Positions 9,154 through 17,741 of a stretch of DNA of 64,000 bases are shown in pieces. The notes under the pieces were generated by a model. That model was not told where the DNA came from and did no database searches. It saw nothing but the letters and a program-made list of their open reading frames with translations. The stretch is taken from positions 1,619,603 to 1,683,602 of the forward strand of contig NZ_LR732816.1 in assembly GCF_902506205.1 (NCBI RefSeq), written 5' to 3'. Within the stretch, counting starts at the first letter, position 1; each line of letters begins with the position of its first letter. This stretch comes from Brevundimonas sp. G8 (GTDB lineage Bacteria; Pseudomonadota; Alphaproteobacteria; Caulobacterales; Caulobacteraceae). Both the position numbers and the translations under genes were made by a program.

Positions 9154-9891
9154 TCAGGCCGGATCAGAATGCGCTAGCTGGGCCTTTGGCTCCAAAAGGG
9201 CGACCGAAGCCGTCTCGATGCGACTTTCCAGCAACGCCATCATGGCGCCGCGCTTCAGCTGGCCCGGGATCGGCTCCAGGAATTCGAACACCACCGTGCC
9301 CGGATAGCGGCGGAAACCATGGGCCGGCCAGTGGACGCCGGAGTTGGTGGCGACGGGCCAGCAGGGGCCTTCCAGATCGCGATAAATGGCCGCGACGCCG
9401 GGCTTGTAGTCGCCGGGCACGCCGGGATCGTTGCGGGTGCCCTCGGGGAAGATGACGATCTGGCGGCCTTCGGACAGGCGCTCGCGCGCCTGGCGGGTCA
9501 TGTCCTTCAGGGCCTTGGCGTGACCGGCGCGGTCCACCGCGATCATCTTGGCCTTCCAGGCGAACCAGCCGAAGAAGGGCAGGGGCATCAGTTCCTTCTT
9601 CATCACGAAACAGGCGTCGGGCAGCACGGCCAGCAGGGCGACGATGTCCAGCATCCCCTGGTGTTTCGACGCGATCAAGGCCGCGCCGGAAGGGGCGTGT
9701 TCCAGCCCGCGCACCTCGACCTTGACCCCGGCGATCCAGCGCAGGCCGAACAGGACGATCTTGGCCCACAGTCGGCACACGCCCTGGGCATAGCGATGCG
9801 GTCCCAGGAGGGCGGGCGACAGGCCGACGGCGATGACCGGCATCGACAGATAGAGCCAGGCGGTGAAGAGCAGGGAACGCAGGGTGTTCAC
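9154..9891 (-). CDS. plsC: 1-acyl-sn-glycerol-3-phosphate acyltransferase
   Basis: Membrane-bound acyltransferase that makes phosphatidic acid from lysophosphatidic acid. The 245-residue protein has an N-terminal hydrophobic segment (about 7-28), the catalytic HX4D motif in KHQGMLD (near residue 77) and the substrate motif FPEGTR (near 150). Length is normal. It directly follows the YdcF-like gene, which stops at 9892, and the two are probably in one minus-strand operon with ftsX and ftsE. Confidence 0.92.
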   Translation of the reverse strand: MNTLRSLLFTAWLYLSMPVIAVGLSPALLGPHRYAQGVCRLWAKIVLFGLRWIAGVKVEVRGLEHAPSGAALIASKHQGMLDIVALLAVLPDACFVMKKELMPLPFFGWFAWKAKMIAVDRAGHAKALKDMTRQARERLSEGRQIVIFPEGTRNDPGVPGDYKPGVAAIYRDLEGPCWPVATNSGVHWPAHGFRRYPGTVVFEFLEPIPGQLKRGAMMALLESRIETASVALLEPKAQLAHSDPA

Positions 9892-10536
9892 TTAAGGCGC
9901 GGCCTTTTCGTCAGGAGACGTGTCGGTGGAGGGCGTTACGGCGGCGGGCCGGTCGCGGGTGATGCGACGCACGCCCTCGCGACCCAGGACGGCCAGGTAT
10001 TTCATATATTCCAGCGTCATGCGCCGCGCCGTCACCGCCGCCCGCCACCAGCGCGCATTGTCCAGCGACGGGGTGGAGATGGCGTAAGGCGTCAGCTTCA
10101 CCCCTGGCAGCTGGCCCCGGATTTCGACCAGCGAACGCGGCATATGATAGTCGGAGGTGACCACGATCAGGCTGCGATAGCCCTTGGCGCGGGTCCAGGC
10201 GGCGATCTCCTGGGCGTTGCCGACGGTGTCCTCGGCCTCGAAGCCCAGATCGACGCAGCAGTTGAACAGGCGGCTGGAGCCGGGCGTCAGCTCACGCAGT
10301 TCGCGGCGACGGACCTCGCGATTGACGCCCGAGATCAGCACCCGCTCGCCCTTGCCCTGTTCCAGCAGGCGGATGGCGGTGTTGACCCGTTCGGACGAGG
10401 GGCCGGTCAGGGCGACGATGGCGTCGGCGCGTGCGGGATCGTCGGCGGGCGTCAGCTCGCGCACCCGATGGGCGAAGGCGAACAGGCCGACCAGCCAGAT
10501 CAGGGCCGCGATGGCGATGACGCTCAACAGTCTCAT
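9892..10536 (-). CDS. YdcF-like (DUF218) membrane-anchored protein
   Basis: A 214-residue protein with one N-terminal membrane segment (about residues 4-22) and a DUF218 fold. Seen in the sequence: DAIVALTG (near 38), a RLLEQGKGERVLISG strand-helix pair, and VTSDYHMPRS (near 128), the typical polar cluster of the family. E. coli members of this family (ElyC, SanA) act on cell-envelope integrity, but the reaction here is unknown. The ATG chosen (10536) overlaps the ftsX stop in an ATGA, so it is coupled to ftsEX. The same frame stays open far upstream only as antisense-free overlap with ftsX and is not used. Confidence 0.87.
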   Translation of the reverse strand: MRLLSVIAIAALIWLVGLFAFAHRVRELTPADDPARADAIVALTGPSSERVNTAIRLLEQGKGERVLISGVNREVRRRELRELTPGSSRLFNCCVDLGFEAEDTVGNAQEIAAWTRAKGYRSLIVVTSDYHMPRSLVEIRGQLPGVKLTPYAISTPSLDNARWWRAAVTARRMTLEYMKYLAVLGREGVRRITRDRPAAVTPSTDTSPDEKAAP

Positions 10537-11447
10537 GCGCCTCCCCCTTCTGTCGGCCTGCCTGACGCCAGCACCCGCATGGCGGCGAATCTCGCCGCGA
10601 GAACCGCAACCGTAGCCGCGAGCAGAGGGCATGGCGAGAGCAGCGCAAGGTCGCTCCAGGTGATCGGCAACGCCGCCGACAGCCCGTCCGATCCGCCCAG
10701 GAACCTCAGGAAGGCCAGCAGGATCGCAGCCAGCCCGGCCCCAATCGCGCCCGCGCCCGCCGCCATCAGGCCGAATCGCCGCTGGAACAGCCAGGCGATG
10801 GCCCCGTCGGTCGCCCCGTTCAGGCTCAGGGTCTCGATCACGCCTTGCCCGGCCGCAAGACCCGCGCGGGTCGCATAGGCGATAGCGGCGGCGGCGGCGA
10901 AGGCGATGGCCAGGAAGGCGGCGCCGGCCAGGGCCGTGATCAGGGCGGCGGACCGCTCGACCTCGCCGCGCCACAGGCTGTGGTCGTCTACTGTCGCATC
11001 CAGCCCGGCTTCGGCCAGGGCGCGGCTCAGGGTCACGGCGCTGGCGGGCGCCTGGGCGTTCAGCCGCACCGTCACCAGATGCGGCACGGGCAGGTCCGGC
11101 AGGACCGCGTCGCCCAGCCAGGGCCGCAGCAGGTCCTCGGCCGCCTTGCGGCTCAGGGCGGCGGCTTCTTCCACCCCGTCGACGCCCGACAGGGTCTCGG
11201 CCGCGCGGGCGGCGGCGGTGTCGCCGGTCTCGCCGACACTGGGGCGCACCTGCACCGTGGCCTCGGCGCCCAGTTGCCCGGCCCAGCCGTGGGCGGCGCG
11301 ATCCGCAGCTGACGCGGCGACGGCGGCCAGACAGGCCAGGAAACACAGGACCGCAATGACGGTCATCAGCCACGGCTCGCCTGCTGCGGCGGGCGGCAGC
11401 AGGCCGGGCCGGCGGCTGGACAGGCTGAAATCGGACAGGCGGATCAT
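10533..11447 (-). CDS. ftsX: Cell division protein FtsX
   Basis: Integral membrane partner of the FtsE ATPase, involved in divisome control and activation of cell-wall hydrolases. The 304-residue protein has four hydrophobic segments: about 25-47, then three in the C-terminal half (near 168-195, 225-250 and 270-290), with a periplasmic region of about 120 residues between the first and second. This is the FtsX topology. Its start overlaps the ftsE stop by 4 bp and its stop overlaps the YdcF-like start by 4 bp. Confidence 0.9.
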   Translation of the reverse strand: MIRLSDFSLSSRRPGLLPPAAAGEPWLMTVIAVLCFLACLAAVAASAADRAAHGWAGQLGAEATVQVRPSVGETGDTAAARAAETLSGVDGVEEAAALSRKAAEDLLRPWLGDAVLPDLPVPHLVTVRLNAQAPASAVTLSRALAEAGLDATVDDHSLWRGEVERSAALITALAGAAFLAIAFAAAAAIAYATRAGLAAGQGVIETLSLNGATDGAIAWLFQRRFGLMAAGAGAIGAGLAAILLAFLRFLGGSDGLSAALPITWSDLALLSPCPLLAATVAVLAARFAAMRVLASGRPTEGGGA

Positions 11448-12154
11448 GCGGCGACCCGCGACGGTTCGCTCAGACGCCCGGCGTCCAGCCTCAGGACGCG
11501 CGCGCCCGACCTCTGGGCCAGGGCCTCGTCATGGCTGGCGATCAGGACGGTGGCCCCCAGCTTGTTCAGCGACTGGAACAGCCGCAGCAGCTTGTCGGCC
11601 ATGACGGCGTCGACGCTGCCGGTCGGTTCGTCCGCCACGATCAGGCCGGGTCGGGTGATGACGGCGCGGGCGATGGCCAGCCGCTGTTTCTCGCCGCCGG
11701 AAAGGGCGGGAGGTCGCGCGTCCATCCGACGACCAAGGCCGACCCATTTCAGCATCTCCTGCACATCGGCGGCATAGTCGGCTTCCGATCCGCCCGCCAG
11801 GCGCAGCGGCAGGGCGACATTGTCGAAGGCGGACAGGTGATCCAGCAGGCGAAAGTCCTGGAACACCACCCCCATGCGCCGTCGAAAAGCGGGGATGTCG
11901 CGCCGGTCGATGTGGGTGACATCCGATCCGAACAGGCGGATGGTTCCCGTCCTGGGCCGGTCCGCCAGCGTCAGCAGGCGCAGCAGCGAAGACTTTCCGG
12001 CCCCGGACGGCCCGGTAAGGAAGTGGAAAGAGCCACGCGGCAGAATGAGGTTAACGTCCCCCAGCACATCGGGCGCGCCAACATAGCCGAAGCCGACGCC
12101 CGACAGGCGAACGGTCTCAGTCACGGGGGCGGGTTCGGCGGGCGAGGACGGCAT
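11444..12154 (-). CDS. ftsE: Cell division ATP-binding protein FtsE
   Basis: ABC ATPase, 236 residues. Walker A is GPSGAGKSS (near 49-57), the signature LSGGEKQR (near 151), Walker B LIVADEPTGSVD (near 172) and the switch histidine follows in IASHDE. It is identified as FtsE rather than a generic ABC subunit by the adjacent ftsX and by the QDFRLLDHLSAFDNVALPL segment. First gene of a minus-strand operon ftsE-ftsX-ydcF-like-plsC; the 71-bp gap to the divergent zinc-ribbon gene must hold both promoters. Confidence 0.93.
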   Translation of the reverse strand: MPSSPAEPAPVTETVRLSGVGFGYVGAPDVLGDVNLILPRGSFHFLTGPSGAGKSSLLRLLTLADRPRTGTIRLFGSDVTHIDRRDIPAFRRRMGVVFQDFRLLDHLSAFDNVALPLRLAGGSEADYAADVQEMLKWVGLGRRMDARPPALSGGEKQRLAIARAVITRPGLIVADEPTGSVDAVMADKLLRLFQSLNKLGATVLIASHDEALAQRSGARVLRLDAGRLSEPSRVAA

Positions 12155-12225
12155 GGTATGTGTTTCAGGAACAGGGCGCGGCGTCGCGCCTTACGGGAGG
12201 GGGCGACAGCCTCGCAGTCAGCCAC

Positions 12226-13173
12226 ATGATACTGACCTGCCCGGCCTGCGCCACCAGCTATTTCATTCGTGACGACGCGGTCGGGCCCGACGGCCGCAAG
12301 GTGCGGTGCCAGTCGTGCGGCGAAGTGTGGCGCGCCACGCCCGACGAACCGCTGGAACTGACCCTGACGCCCGAGCCCAAGATCGCCCCCGCCGCTCCTG
12401 CGCCGGAGCCGGAACCCGCGCCGACCGCCAGCCTGGCCGAGACGCCCGCCCCGGAACTGCCCCGCGCCTTCCGCGCCCGCGCCGACCGCCAGAAGAAGCT
12501 GCGTCGCGCCGCCGCCCACGGCGTCGTCTGGGCCGGCCTGGCCAGCGTCTTCATCGGTCTGATCGTGGCGGCCTTCCTGTTTCGGGTCGAGATCGTCCAG
12601 GCCTTCCCCAAGGCGGCCTCGGCCTACAAATTCTTCGGGGCGACCGTGAACCCGGTCGGGCTGGACTTCGAGGCCCTGACCGCCAAGGCCGCGCCCGGCC
12701 GTCCCGGCATGGTCGTGGTGTCCGGCGCCATTCGCAATGTTCGCGACGTCGAGATCGTCTCGCCGCCCGTCCGCGTCGCCCTGGTGGACGCCAACGGCGC
12801 CGAGGTGGGCTTCAAGATCGTCCAGATCGACGCCGCGCCGGTCCTGCCGGGCAAGGTCCAGGGATTCGCCGCCCTGATCCCCGATCCGGGCGGACACGGC
12901 GCCGGCATCGGCGTCGACTTCGCCCCGGCGAAACCTGCCCCGGCCAAGCCGGCCGCAGGGCATGACGATGACAAGAAAGCCGAGTCGCACGGGGCCGAAC
13001 CGACTTCCGACCATGCGCCTGCTGCAGCGGATGCTGCGGCCGCCCACGGCCTGCGCTCGGCGACCGCGCCTGGGGCCGATGCGCCGAACACTGCGGCGCC
13101 GATCGACGCGCGGCCTGTCGGTGCGGTGGACAAGGGGCATGATGAGGCGGTATCGGCCTCGCATCATGGCTGA
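12226..13173 (+). CDS. Zinc-ribbon (MJ0042-type) and DUF3426 membrane protein
   Basis: The start chosen is ATG 12226, which puts the ribbon at the very N-terminus as in the family: CPACATSYF then CQSCGEVW, two CxxC knuckles within the first 35 residues. A proline/alanine/glutamate-rich linker (about 50-80) leads to a single membrane helix (about 105-125), then a DUF3426-like beta domain (about 145-240) and a long low-complexity Ala/Pro/His tail. Members are found near division or ribosome genes in alphaproteobacteria, function unknown. Its stop overlaps the start of the phosphoribosyltransferase by 8 bp. Confidence 0.85.
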   Translation: MILTCPACATSYFIRDDAVGPDGRKVRCQSCGEVWRATPDEPLELTLTPEPKIAPAAPAPEPEPAPTASLAETPAPELPRAFRARADRQKKLRRAAAHGVVWAGLASVFIGLIVAAFLFRVEIVQAFPKAASAYKFFGATVNPVGLDFEALTAKAAPGRPGMVVVSGAIRNVRDVEIVSPPVRVALVDANGAEVGFKIVQIDAAPVLPGKVQGFAALIPDPGGHGAGIGVDFAPAKPAPAKPAAGHDDDKKAESHGAEPTSDHAPAAADAAAAHGLRSATAPGADAPNTAAPIDARPVGAVDKGHDEAVSASHHG

Positions 13174-13699
13174 TCCCTCCCCGACGCCGACCGTTCTCTT
13201 GCCCGAGGCCGAGGTGGCGCGCATTGTCGCCGACCTGGCCCAGCGTATCGCCCCGGTGATCGACGACGACACCGTCGCCGCCGTGCTGCTGACGGGCGGC
13301 CTGTGGTTCGCCGCCGACCTGACCCGCGCCCTGTCGCGCGTGGGCCGCAACGTCCGCTTCGACGCCCTGTGGCTGGCCTCCTACGGCGACGAACAGACCA
13401 GCCGGGGCCGCATCGACGTCTATGCCCCGTTCCAACGCCCCATCGCCGGCCGTCGCGTCCTGATCCTGGACGACGTGTTCGATACCGGCCTGTCGCTGGC
13501 CGAGGCGGTCCGCATCGCCAAAGAGGCCGGCGCGTCCGAGGTCCTGACCTGCGTCTTCGCCAGGAAGCCCTGGCCTGCGCCGCGTGCGCCGGAACCGGAC
13601 TTCGTCGGCTGGGAGGCGCCGAACCGCTTCCTGGTCGGCTATGGCCTGGACCACGCCGGAACCCTGCGCGGCCTGCCCGACATCTGCGCCCTGGATTGA
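13166..13699 (+). CDS. Phosphoribosyltransferase (hypoxanthine-type)
   Basis: A 177-residue type I phosphoribosyltransferase. The PRPP-binding motif VLILDDVFDTGLSL is near residues 98-111, and a LTGGLWFAADL loop near 40 is in the expected place. Length and motif order fit hypoxanthine phosphoribosyltransferase, which salvages purine bases to nucleotides, but several paralogous families share these features. ATG 13166 is chosen because it overlaps the upstream stop by 8 bp; the frame is open further up, but only inside the neighbouring gene. Confidence 0.82.
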   Translation: MADPSPTPTVLLPEAEVARIVADLAQRIAPVIDDDTVAAVLLTGGLWFAADLTRALSRVGRNVRFDALWLASYGDEQTSRGRIDVYAPFQRPIAGRRVLILDDVFDTGLSLAEAVRIAKEAGASEVLTCVFARKPWPAPRAPEPDFVGWEAPNRFLVGYGLDHAGTLRGLPDICALD

Positions 13700-13776
13700 G
13701 TCCGGGGACTGAAGCGTCACAGGCCGCGACGACGGGGGATAATCCGTCCGGGGCTGAATTTCCGCCGGGTTCGGCG

Positions 13777-13804
13777 TTGACTCTCGGACACCCTTCCGTA
13801 TATG
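13777..13804 (+). promoter_or_regulatory. Candidate sigma-70-type promoter of rplU-rpmA
   Basis: TTGACT (13777-13782) and TATATG (13799-13804) are separated by 16 bases, in the 176-bp gap before rplU. These match the -35 and -10 consensus well for a high-GC genome. The predicted transcript would have a leader of about 65 bases. Confidence 0.6.
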
Positions 13805-13875
13805 TCGCCGCTCTTCGCCGCCCGGGGTGCCCTCGGACGGCGTATCTTTTTTTGCGTTTGCGCTGAGGCTTCAAC

Positions 13876-14430
13876 ATGTACGCGGTGATCAAGACCGGCG
13901 GCAAGCAGTACCGGGTCCAACCGGGCGACACCATCGTCGTCGAAAAGCTCGACGGCGACGCCGGCTCGGAGCTGAAGTTCGACAGCGTCCTGATGCTGGG
14001 CGGCGACAAGGGCGTGACCCTGGGCGCTCCCCTGATCGACGGCGCCTTCGTCGGCGCGACCCTGGTCGAGACCCGCAAGGGTGAGAAGATCAAGATCTTC
14101 AAGAAGACCCGTCGCCAGGGCTATCGCCGTACGAACGGCCACCGCCAGATGGAATCGGTCCTGCGCATCACCGGCATTGACGGCGCCGGCGAGACCGCCA
14201 AGTGGGACGGCACGGTCGATCTGACGACCAAGGCCGAGATCAACCTGCGGGCCCGCAACCTGGCCGCCCGTGACGCCACGTCTTCGCTGGGTTCGACCGA
14301 GACGGTCGTGACCGACGTGGACGGCGCCGAGGTCAAGGGCGTCGTGGTCGAGAGCTCCGCTCCCGCCAAGAAGGCCCCGGCCAAGAAGAAGGCTGCGCCC
14401 AAGGCTGAAGCCGCCGGCGACGAAGCCTAA
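13876..14430 (+). CDS. rplU: Large ribosomal subunit protein bL21 with a basic tail
   Basis: Ribosomal protein L21, which binds 23S rRNA. The first 100 residues are a standard L21 (MYAVIKTGGKQYRV at the start; KIFKKTRRQGYRRTNGHRQ near 75-93). The gene is longer than the usual 100-105 codons: after residue 105 there is an extension containing a strand-rich part and a Lys/Ala-rich end (residues 160-184). Long tails on L21 are known in alphaproteobacteria. First gene of the rplU-rpmA operon. Confidence 0.95.
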   Translation: MYAVIKTGGKQYRVQPGDTIVVEKLDGDAGSELKFDSVLMLGGDKGVTLGAPLIDGAFVGATLVETRKGEKIKIFKKTRRQGYRRTNGHRQMESVLRITGIDGAGETAKWDGTVDLTTKAEINLRARNLAARDATSSLGSTETVVTDVDGAEVKGVVVESSAPAKKAPAKKKAAPKAEAAGDEA

Positions 14431-14473
14431 GACATTCACCGGCGCCTCGCGGCGCCAGACAGTTCAGAGTGGC

Positions 14474-14504
14474 GTCCTCAAGTAGGCCGAAAGGCCGGTA
14501 GGAC
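14474..14504 (+). ncRNA. Leader hairpin with CAAGYA/GRU internal loop, upstream of rpmA
   Basis: The element folds as outer stem GTCCT/AGGAC, internal loop CAAGTA opposite GGT, inner stem GGCC/GGCC and a GAAA loop. The same design, with different but complementary stem bases, lies at 25114-25143, 33263-33303 and twice at 62975-63045. It ends 24 bases before the rpmA start. Function is unknown; I do not recognise a named RNA family. Confidence 0.6.
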
Positions 14505-14528
14505 ACTCAAGAAAGACGGAGCGGCAAG

Positions 14529-14816
14529 ATGGCTCACAAGAAATCCGGTGGTTCGTCGCGTAACGGTCGCGACTCCGAGTCGAAGCGCCTTGGCGTGAAG
14601 AAGTATGGCGGCGAGCGCGTGCTGGCCGGCAACATCATCGTGCGCCAACGCGGCACCACCTTCCACCCGGGTGAGAACATCGGCATGGGCCGCGACCACA
14701 CCCTGTTCGCCCTGACGCACGGCGCGGTGAAATTCACCAAGAAAGCGGGCGGCCGTTGTTACGTGTCGATCCTCGCGGCCAATGACGACGCCCAAGTGGC
14801 GATGGCCGCCGAGTAA
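14529..14816 (+). CDS. rpmA: Large ribosomal subunit protein bL27
   Basis: Ribosomal protein L27, 95 residues, located near the peptidyl transferase centre. Typical features: N-terminal [19 protein letters not shown], then GVKKYGGE and [13 protein letters not shown]. No N-terminal extension requiring cleavage is present. A spacer of 98 bp with a structured hairpin separates it from rplU. Confidence 0.97.
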   Translation: MAHKKSGGSSRNGRDSESKRLGVKKYGGERVLAGNIIVRQRGTTFHPGENIGMGRDHTLFALTHGAVKFTKKAGGRCYVSILAANDDAQVAMAAE

Positions 14817-14887
14817 CGCGATCTGGACCTTCCCGGATCGGCGTTGCTTCTGAAAGCAGCCGATCTGGACCAGGGATTATATTCCGC

Positions 14888-14913
14888 GGGGAGTCTGGAT
14901 CACCAGGCTCCCC
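14888..14913 (+). terminator. Candidate intrinsic terminator after rpmA
   Basis: GGGGAGTCTGG and CCAGGCTCCCC pair with one mismatch around an ATCA loop and are followed by GTTTGCGTTT. The position, 72 bases after the rpmA stop, fits the end of the rplU-rpmA transcript. Confidence 0.5.
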
Positions 14914-14984
14914 GTTTGCGTTTCCCCGCCTCGAAGACCGTCCGAGCCCTTCAAGGAGACGGTTGAAGATCCGAGGCAACGCCC

Positions 14985-15518
14985 ATGTGCGTCATCGAAA
15001 CCTCTCCCGTCGTCGAGACCCGGCGTTTGGTGCTGCGCGCGCCCGCGCCCCAGGATGCGCCGCGCATCGCGGCCCTGGCCAACGACCTGGACATCGCGCG
15101 CATGACCAAGCGCATGCCCCACCCGTTCCACATCGGCCATGCCGACGACTTCGTGCTGCAGGTCGCCTCGCAGGATCCGAGGCGGGCCAACACCTTCGTC
15201 ATCGACCATGAGGACGTCGGCCCGATCGGCGTGATCGGCCTGTTCGAGGGCGAGGATCGGGTGCCCGAGACGGGCTACTGGATCGGGCGGGACTACTGGG
15301 GTCGGGGCTTCGCCACCGAGGCGCTGGACGCCGCCCTGGTCTGGGCCAGCCGCAAGTGGAAGCGTCGGGCGCTGGTCGCCGGGCATTTCGCCGACAACCC
15401 GGCGTCCGGTCGCGTGCTGGAAAAGGCGGGCTTCCTCTACACCGGCGAGACGCGCCGGGCGTGGAGCAAGGCGCGTCGGGCCGAGGCGGACACCCGCATG
15501 ATGGTCTGGCTGGCCTGA
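14985..15518 (+). CDS. GNAT family N-acetyltransferase (RimJ/RimL-like)
   Basis: A 177-residue acetyl-CoA-dependent transferase. The N-terminal ETRRLVLRAPAPQD strand, the GYWIGRDYWGRGFATEA acetyl-CoA-binding motif (near residues 91-107) and NPASGRVLEKAGF (near 137) are those of the RimJ/RimL/Acetyltransf_3 group, which modifies ribosomal protein N-termini or small molecules. The substrate cannot be told. The position after rplU-rpmA is common in Caulobacterales-like genomes (from memory). It lies behind the candidate terminator and is probably its own unit. Confidence 0.88.
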   Translation: MCVIETSPVVETRRLVLRAPAPQDAPRIAALANDLDIARMTKRMPHPFHIGHADDFVLQVASQDPRRANTFVIDHEDVGPIGVIGLFEGEDRVPETGYWIGRDYWGRGFATEALDAALVWASRKWKRRALVAGHFADNPASGRVLEKAGFLYTGETRRAWSKARRAEADTRMMVWLA

Positions 15519-15532
15519 GGGCCGGCCAGGCG

Positions 15533-15649
15533 TCAGCCGCCGGCCATGGTCGGTCCATAGACGGCGGCGGCGGCGATCAGGCCAACCACCAGCATGGCGC
15601 CCGCGCCGGCGATGAAGGTCGCGATGGTCTTGGAACGGCGGCGCCGCAT
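15533..15649 (-). CDS. Possible small single-span membrane protein
   Basis: A 38-residue frame starting with five basic residues (MRRRRSK) followed by one hydrophobic segment (about 10-32) with many Ala and Gly. The frame stays open upstream to a TTG at 15730, which would give 65 residues, but no clear ribosome-binding site decides the start. It lies between a convergent acetyltransferase and a candidate terminator. Coding status is uncertain. Confidence 0.4.
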   Translation of the reverse strand: MRRRRSKTIATFIAGAGAMLVVGLIAAAAVYGPTMAGG

Positions 15650-15734
15650 GCCGCCGGCCTTGTATTTGCGGATGATGACCGACGGCCCTCGCGTAAAGGC
15701 CTCGGACCCTATGATGTTGTGTTGGGACAAAAAA

Positions 15735-15782
15735 AGCGCTCCCCGAACTCTCGCACAGAAGCGGCGATCAGTCCGGGGCGCT
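15735..15782 (-). terminator. Candidate terminator of the lipoprotein gene
   Basis: On the minus strand AGCGCCCCGG pairs with CGGGGAGCGCT (2-base bulge) across a loop of about 28 bases, followed directly by a run of seven T. It lies 64 bases after the end of the lipoprotein gene. Confidence 0.4.
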
Positions 15783-15845
15783 CGCGGCCAGAAGATGGCG
15801 ATCCGCGTTACCGGGGTCGCATCTTCGTGACATGGCTCTCTCGGG

Positions 15846-16361
15846 TCACAGGGTGACGGCGACGACTCGGCCGCCGCGCGTCTGAACCGACCGCATCAGC
15901 ACCAGAGGCGCATCGCCCGCCGTCACCGGCACGATCAGGAACCAGCCGCCGTCCGGCAGGTCATCGAAGCGGAAGCGGCCGTTCTCGCAGCGCGTATCGC
16001 GCACATAGGTCCGATAGTCGGCGTTGGCGTCGGCGACGGTGCGGGCGCGGACCACGGCGGCCGGCACGGCCGCACGCTCGGTCGAGCCGTACAGGGTGCG
16101 GAAGCGGGCGCGGGTGTAGGGCGTGTCGGGGGTGAGACCGACATTGGCGACACAGGCGAAGGCCTTGCCGTCCTGGGCGAAGGCGACCTGGCCCTGAATA
16201 CTGTTGCGGCCGGGCATCTGGGACCAGCCGAAGTCACCTTCGTCGAAGGCCGCAGGTCCGGCGTATGGCAGGCCGCCTCCGGTCGTGGGGGCGCAGGCCG
16301 AAAGGGCGGCGGCGGCCAGGGCGAGGGCGAGGCCTGGGGCGGCGAAGGGGCGGATCGACAT
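15846..16361 (-). CDS. Putative lipoprotein of unknown function
   Basis: A 171-residue protein with a lipoprotein signal peptide: basic MSIR start, hydrophobic Ala-rich core and a lipobox ending LSAC at residue 22. The rest is a globular domain containing three cysteines (C68, C131 and the lipidated one) and an ENGRFRFDDLPDGGWFL segment near 132-148, which is like the beta-sandwich carboxypeptidase-regulatory fold found in carbohydrate-binding or surface proteins. I do not recognise a specific family. It runs leftward from a start that faces ilvA, so its promoter lies within 16362-16538. Confidence 0.7.
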   Translation of the reverse strand: MSIRPFAAPGLALALAAAALSACAPTTGGGLPYAGPAAFDEGDFGWSQMPGRNSIQGQVAFAQDGKAFACVANVGLTPDTPYTRARFRTLYGSTERAAVPAAVVRARTVADANADYRTYVRDTRCENGRFRFDDLPDGGWFLIVPVTAGDAPLVLMRSVQTRGGRVVAVTL

Positions 16362-16538
16362 GGGGGGCTTCTCCGATGATCGTCACGGTCGCGGGGACGA
16401 CCAAGCCCACTATCGCACGACCCGGCGCCCGACTTCCACGGTCAAGATGTCCGCCTCTGGACCCAGGCCCGGCAACGCGCGAAACAGACCCGAACAACGC
16501 GCCCATTCGTCGAGGCGCGACAGCTCGGAAACGCCCGC

Positions 16539-17741
16539 ATGACCGTCACCTTCGCCGACATCCAAGCCGCCCGCGCCCGGATCGCCGGTCAGGTCGACCA
16601 CACCCCGACCCGCTATTCCAGGAAGCTGTCGCAGCTGACCGGGGCCGAGGTCTGGGTCAAGTTCGACAACCTGCAATTCACCGGCAGCTTCAAGGAACGC
16701 GGCGCGCTGAACCGCCTGCTGATGCTGAGCCCCGAGGAGCGCAAGCGCGGGGTGGTGGCGGCCAGCGCCGGCAACCACGCCCAGGCCCTGGCCTATCACG
16801 GCGGGCGGCTGGGGGTGCCGGTGACCATCGTGATGCCGGAGGGGACGCCCTTCGCCAAGATCAACGGCACCCGGTCGCACGGGGCCACGGTCGTGATCCA
16901 AGGGCTGGACTTCACCGGTTCGACCGAGGAGGCCAAGCGGCTGGAGGTCGAGAAGGGCTATGTCTTCGTCTCGGCCTTCGACGACGCGGGCATCGTGGCG
17001 GGCCAGGGGGTGTGCGCCATCGAGTTCCTGGAGGATGCGCCCGACATCGAGGCCCTGATCATCCCCATCGGCGGGGGCGGGCTGATCGCGGGCTGCGCCA
17101 TCGCGGCCAAGGCGATGAAGCCGGACATCAAGGTGTTCGGGGTCGAGGCCGCGCGCTATCCGTCCTTCACCGCGCGGCGGGCGGGCCTGCCGCCGGTCTG
17201 CACCGGCCAGACCATCGCCGAGGGCATCGCCATCAAGGCGGTGGGCGACATCCCCTTTGCTTTGGCCGACCCGCTGGTGGACGAGGTCTTCGTCTGCGAG
17301 GAGGCGGACTTCGAACGGGCCGTGGCCCACTACGTCACCTATGAGAAGACGGTGTCCGAGGGCGCGGGGGCGGGCGGTCTGGCGGCCCTGCTGGCCTATC
17401 CCGAGCGGTTCAAGGGGATGAAGGTCGGGCTGGAGCTGTGCGGCGGAAACATCGATGCGCGAATGCTGGCCGTGGTGCTGAATCGCGAGATGGTCCGTGA
17501 ACGGAGGTTGCTGGTTTACCGCATCCTGGGCGACGATCGGCCGGGCATGCTGTCGGCCATGGCGGCGGTGATCGGCGGCCTGGGCGGCAACATCATCGAC
17601 GTGGTTCACAACCGCCTGGCGCTGGACGTGCCGGCCAAGGGCGCCGAGTTCGACATCATGGTCGAAACGCGCGATAGCGCCCACGCCGACGAGATCGGCG
17701 AGGCCTTGAAGGAACGCGGCTATGAACTTCGGATGGGGTAA
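16539..17741 (+). CDS. ilvA: Threonine ammonia-lyase (threonine deaminase)
   Basis: PLP enzyme that converts threonine to 2-oxobutanoate for isoleucine synthesis. The lysine is K52 in GSFKERG; the PLP-phosphate loop is GGGGL near 176. The 400-residue protein has an N-terminal catalytic domain (about 1-320) and a single C-terminal ACT domain (about 328-400, with GDDRPGMLS and the NIIDVVHNR strand), the form common in alphaproteobacteria that is shorter than the E. coli two-ACT enzyme. The FKBP gene starts 20 bp before its stop. Confidence 0.93.
   Translation: MTVTFADIQAARARIAGQVDHTPTRYSRKLSQLTGAEVWVKFDNLQFTGSFKERGALNRLLMLSPEERKRGVVAASAGNHAQALAYHGGRLGVPVTIVMPEGTPFAKINGTRSHGATVVIQGLDFTGSTEEAKRLEVEKGYVFVSAFDDAGIVAGQGVCAIEFLEDAPDIEALIIPIGGGGLIAGCAIAAKAMKPDIKVFGVEAARYPSFTARRAGLPPVCTGQTIAEGIAIKAVGDIPFALADPLVDEVFVCEEADFERAVAHYVTYEKTVSEGAGAGGLAALLAYPERFKGMKVGLELCGGNIDARMLAVVLNREMVRERRLLVYRILGDDRPGMLSAMAAVIGGLGGNIIDVVHNRLALDVPAKGAEFDIMVETRDSAHADEIGEALKERGYELRMG

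Noticed and set aside
9319..10878. Plus-strand frame over plsC, the YdcF-like gene and ftsX
   Set aside because: Antisense shadow; it crosses three real genes with clear motifs and overlapping start-stop pairs.
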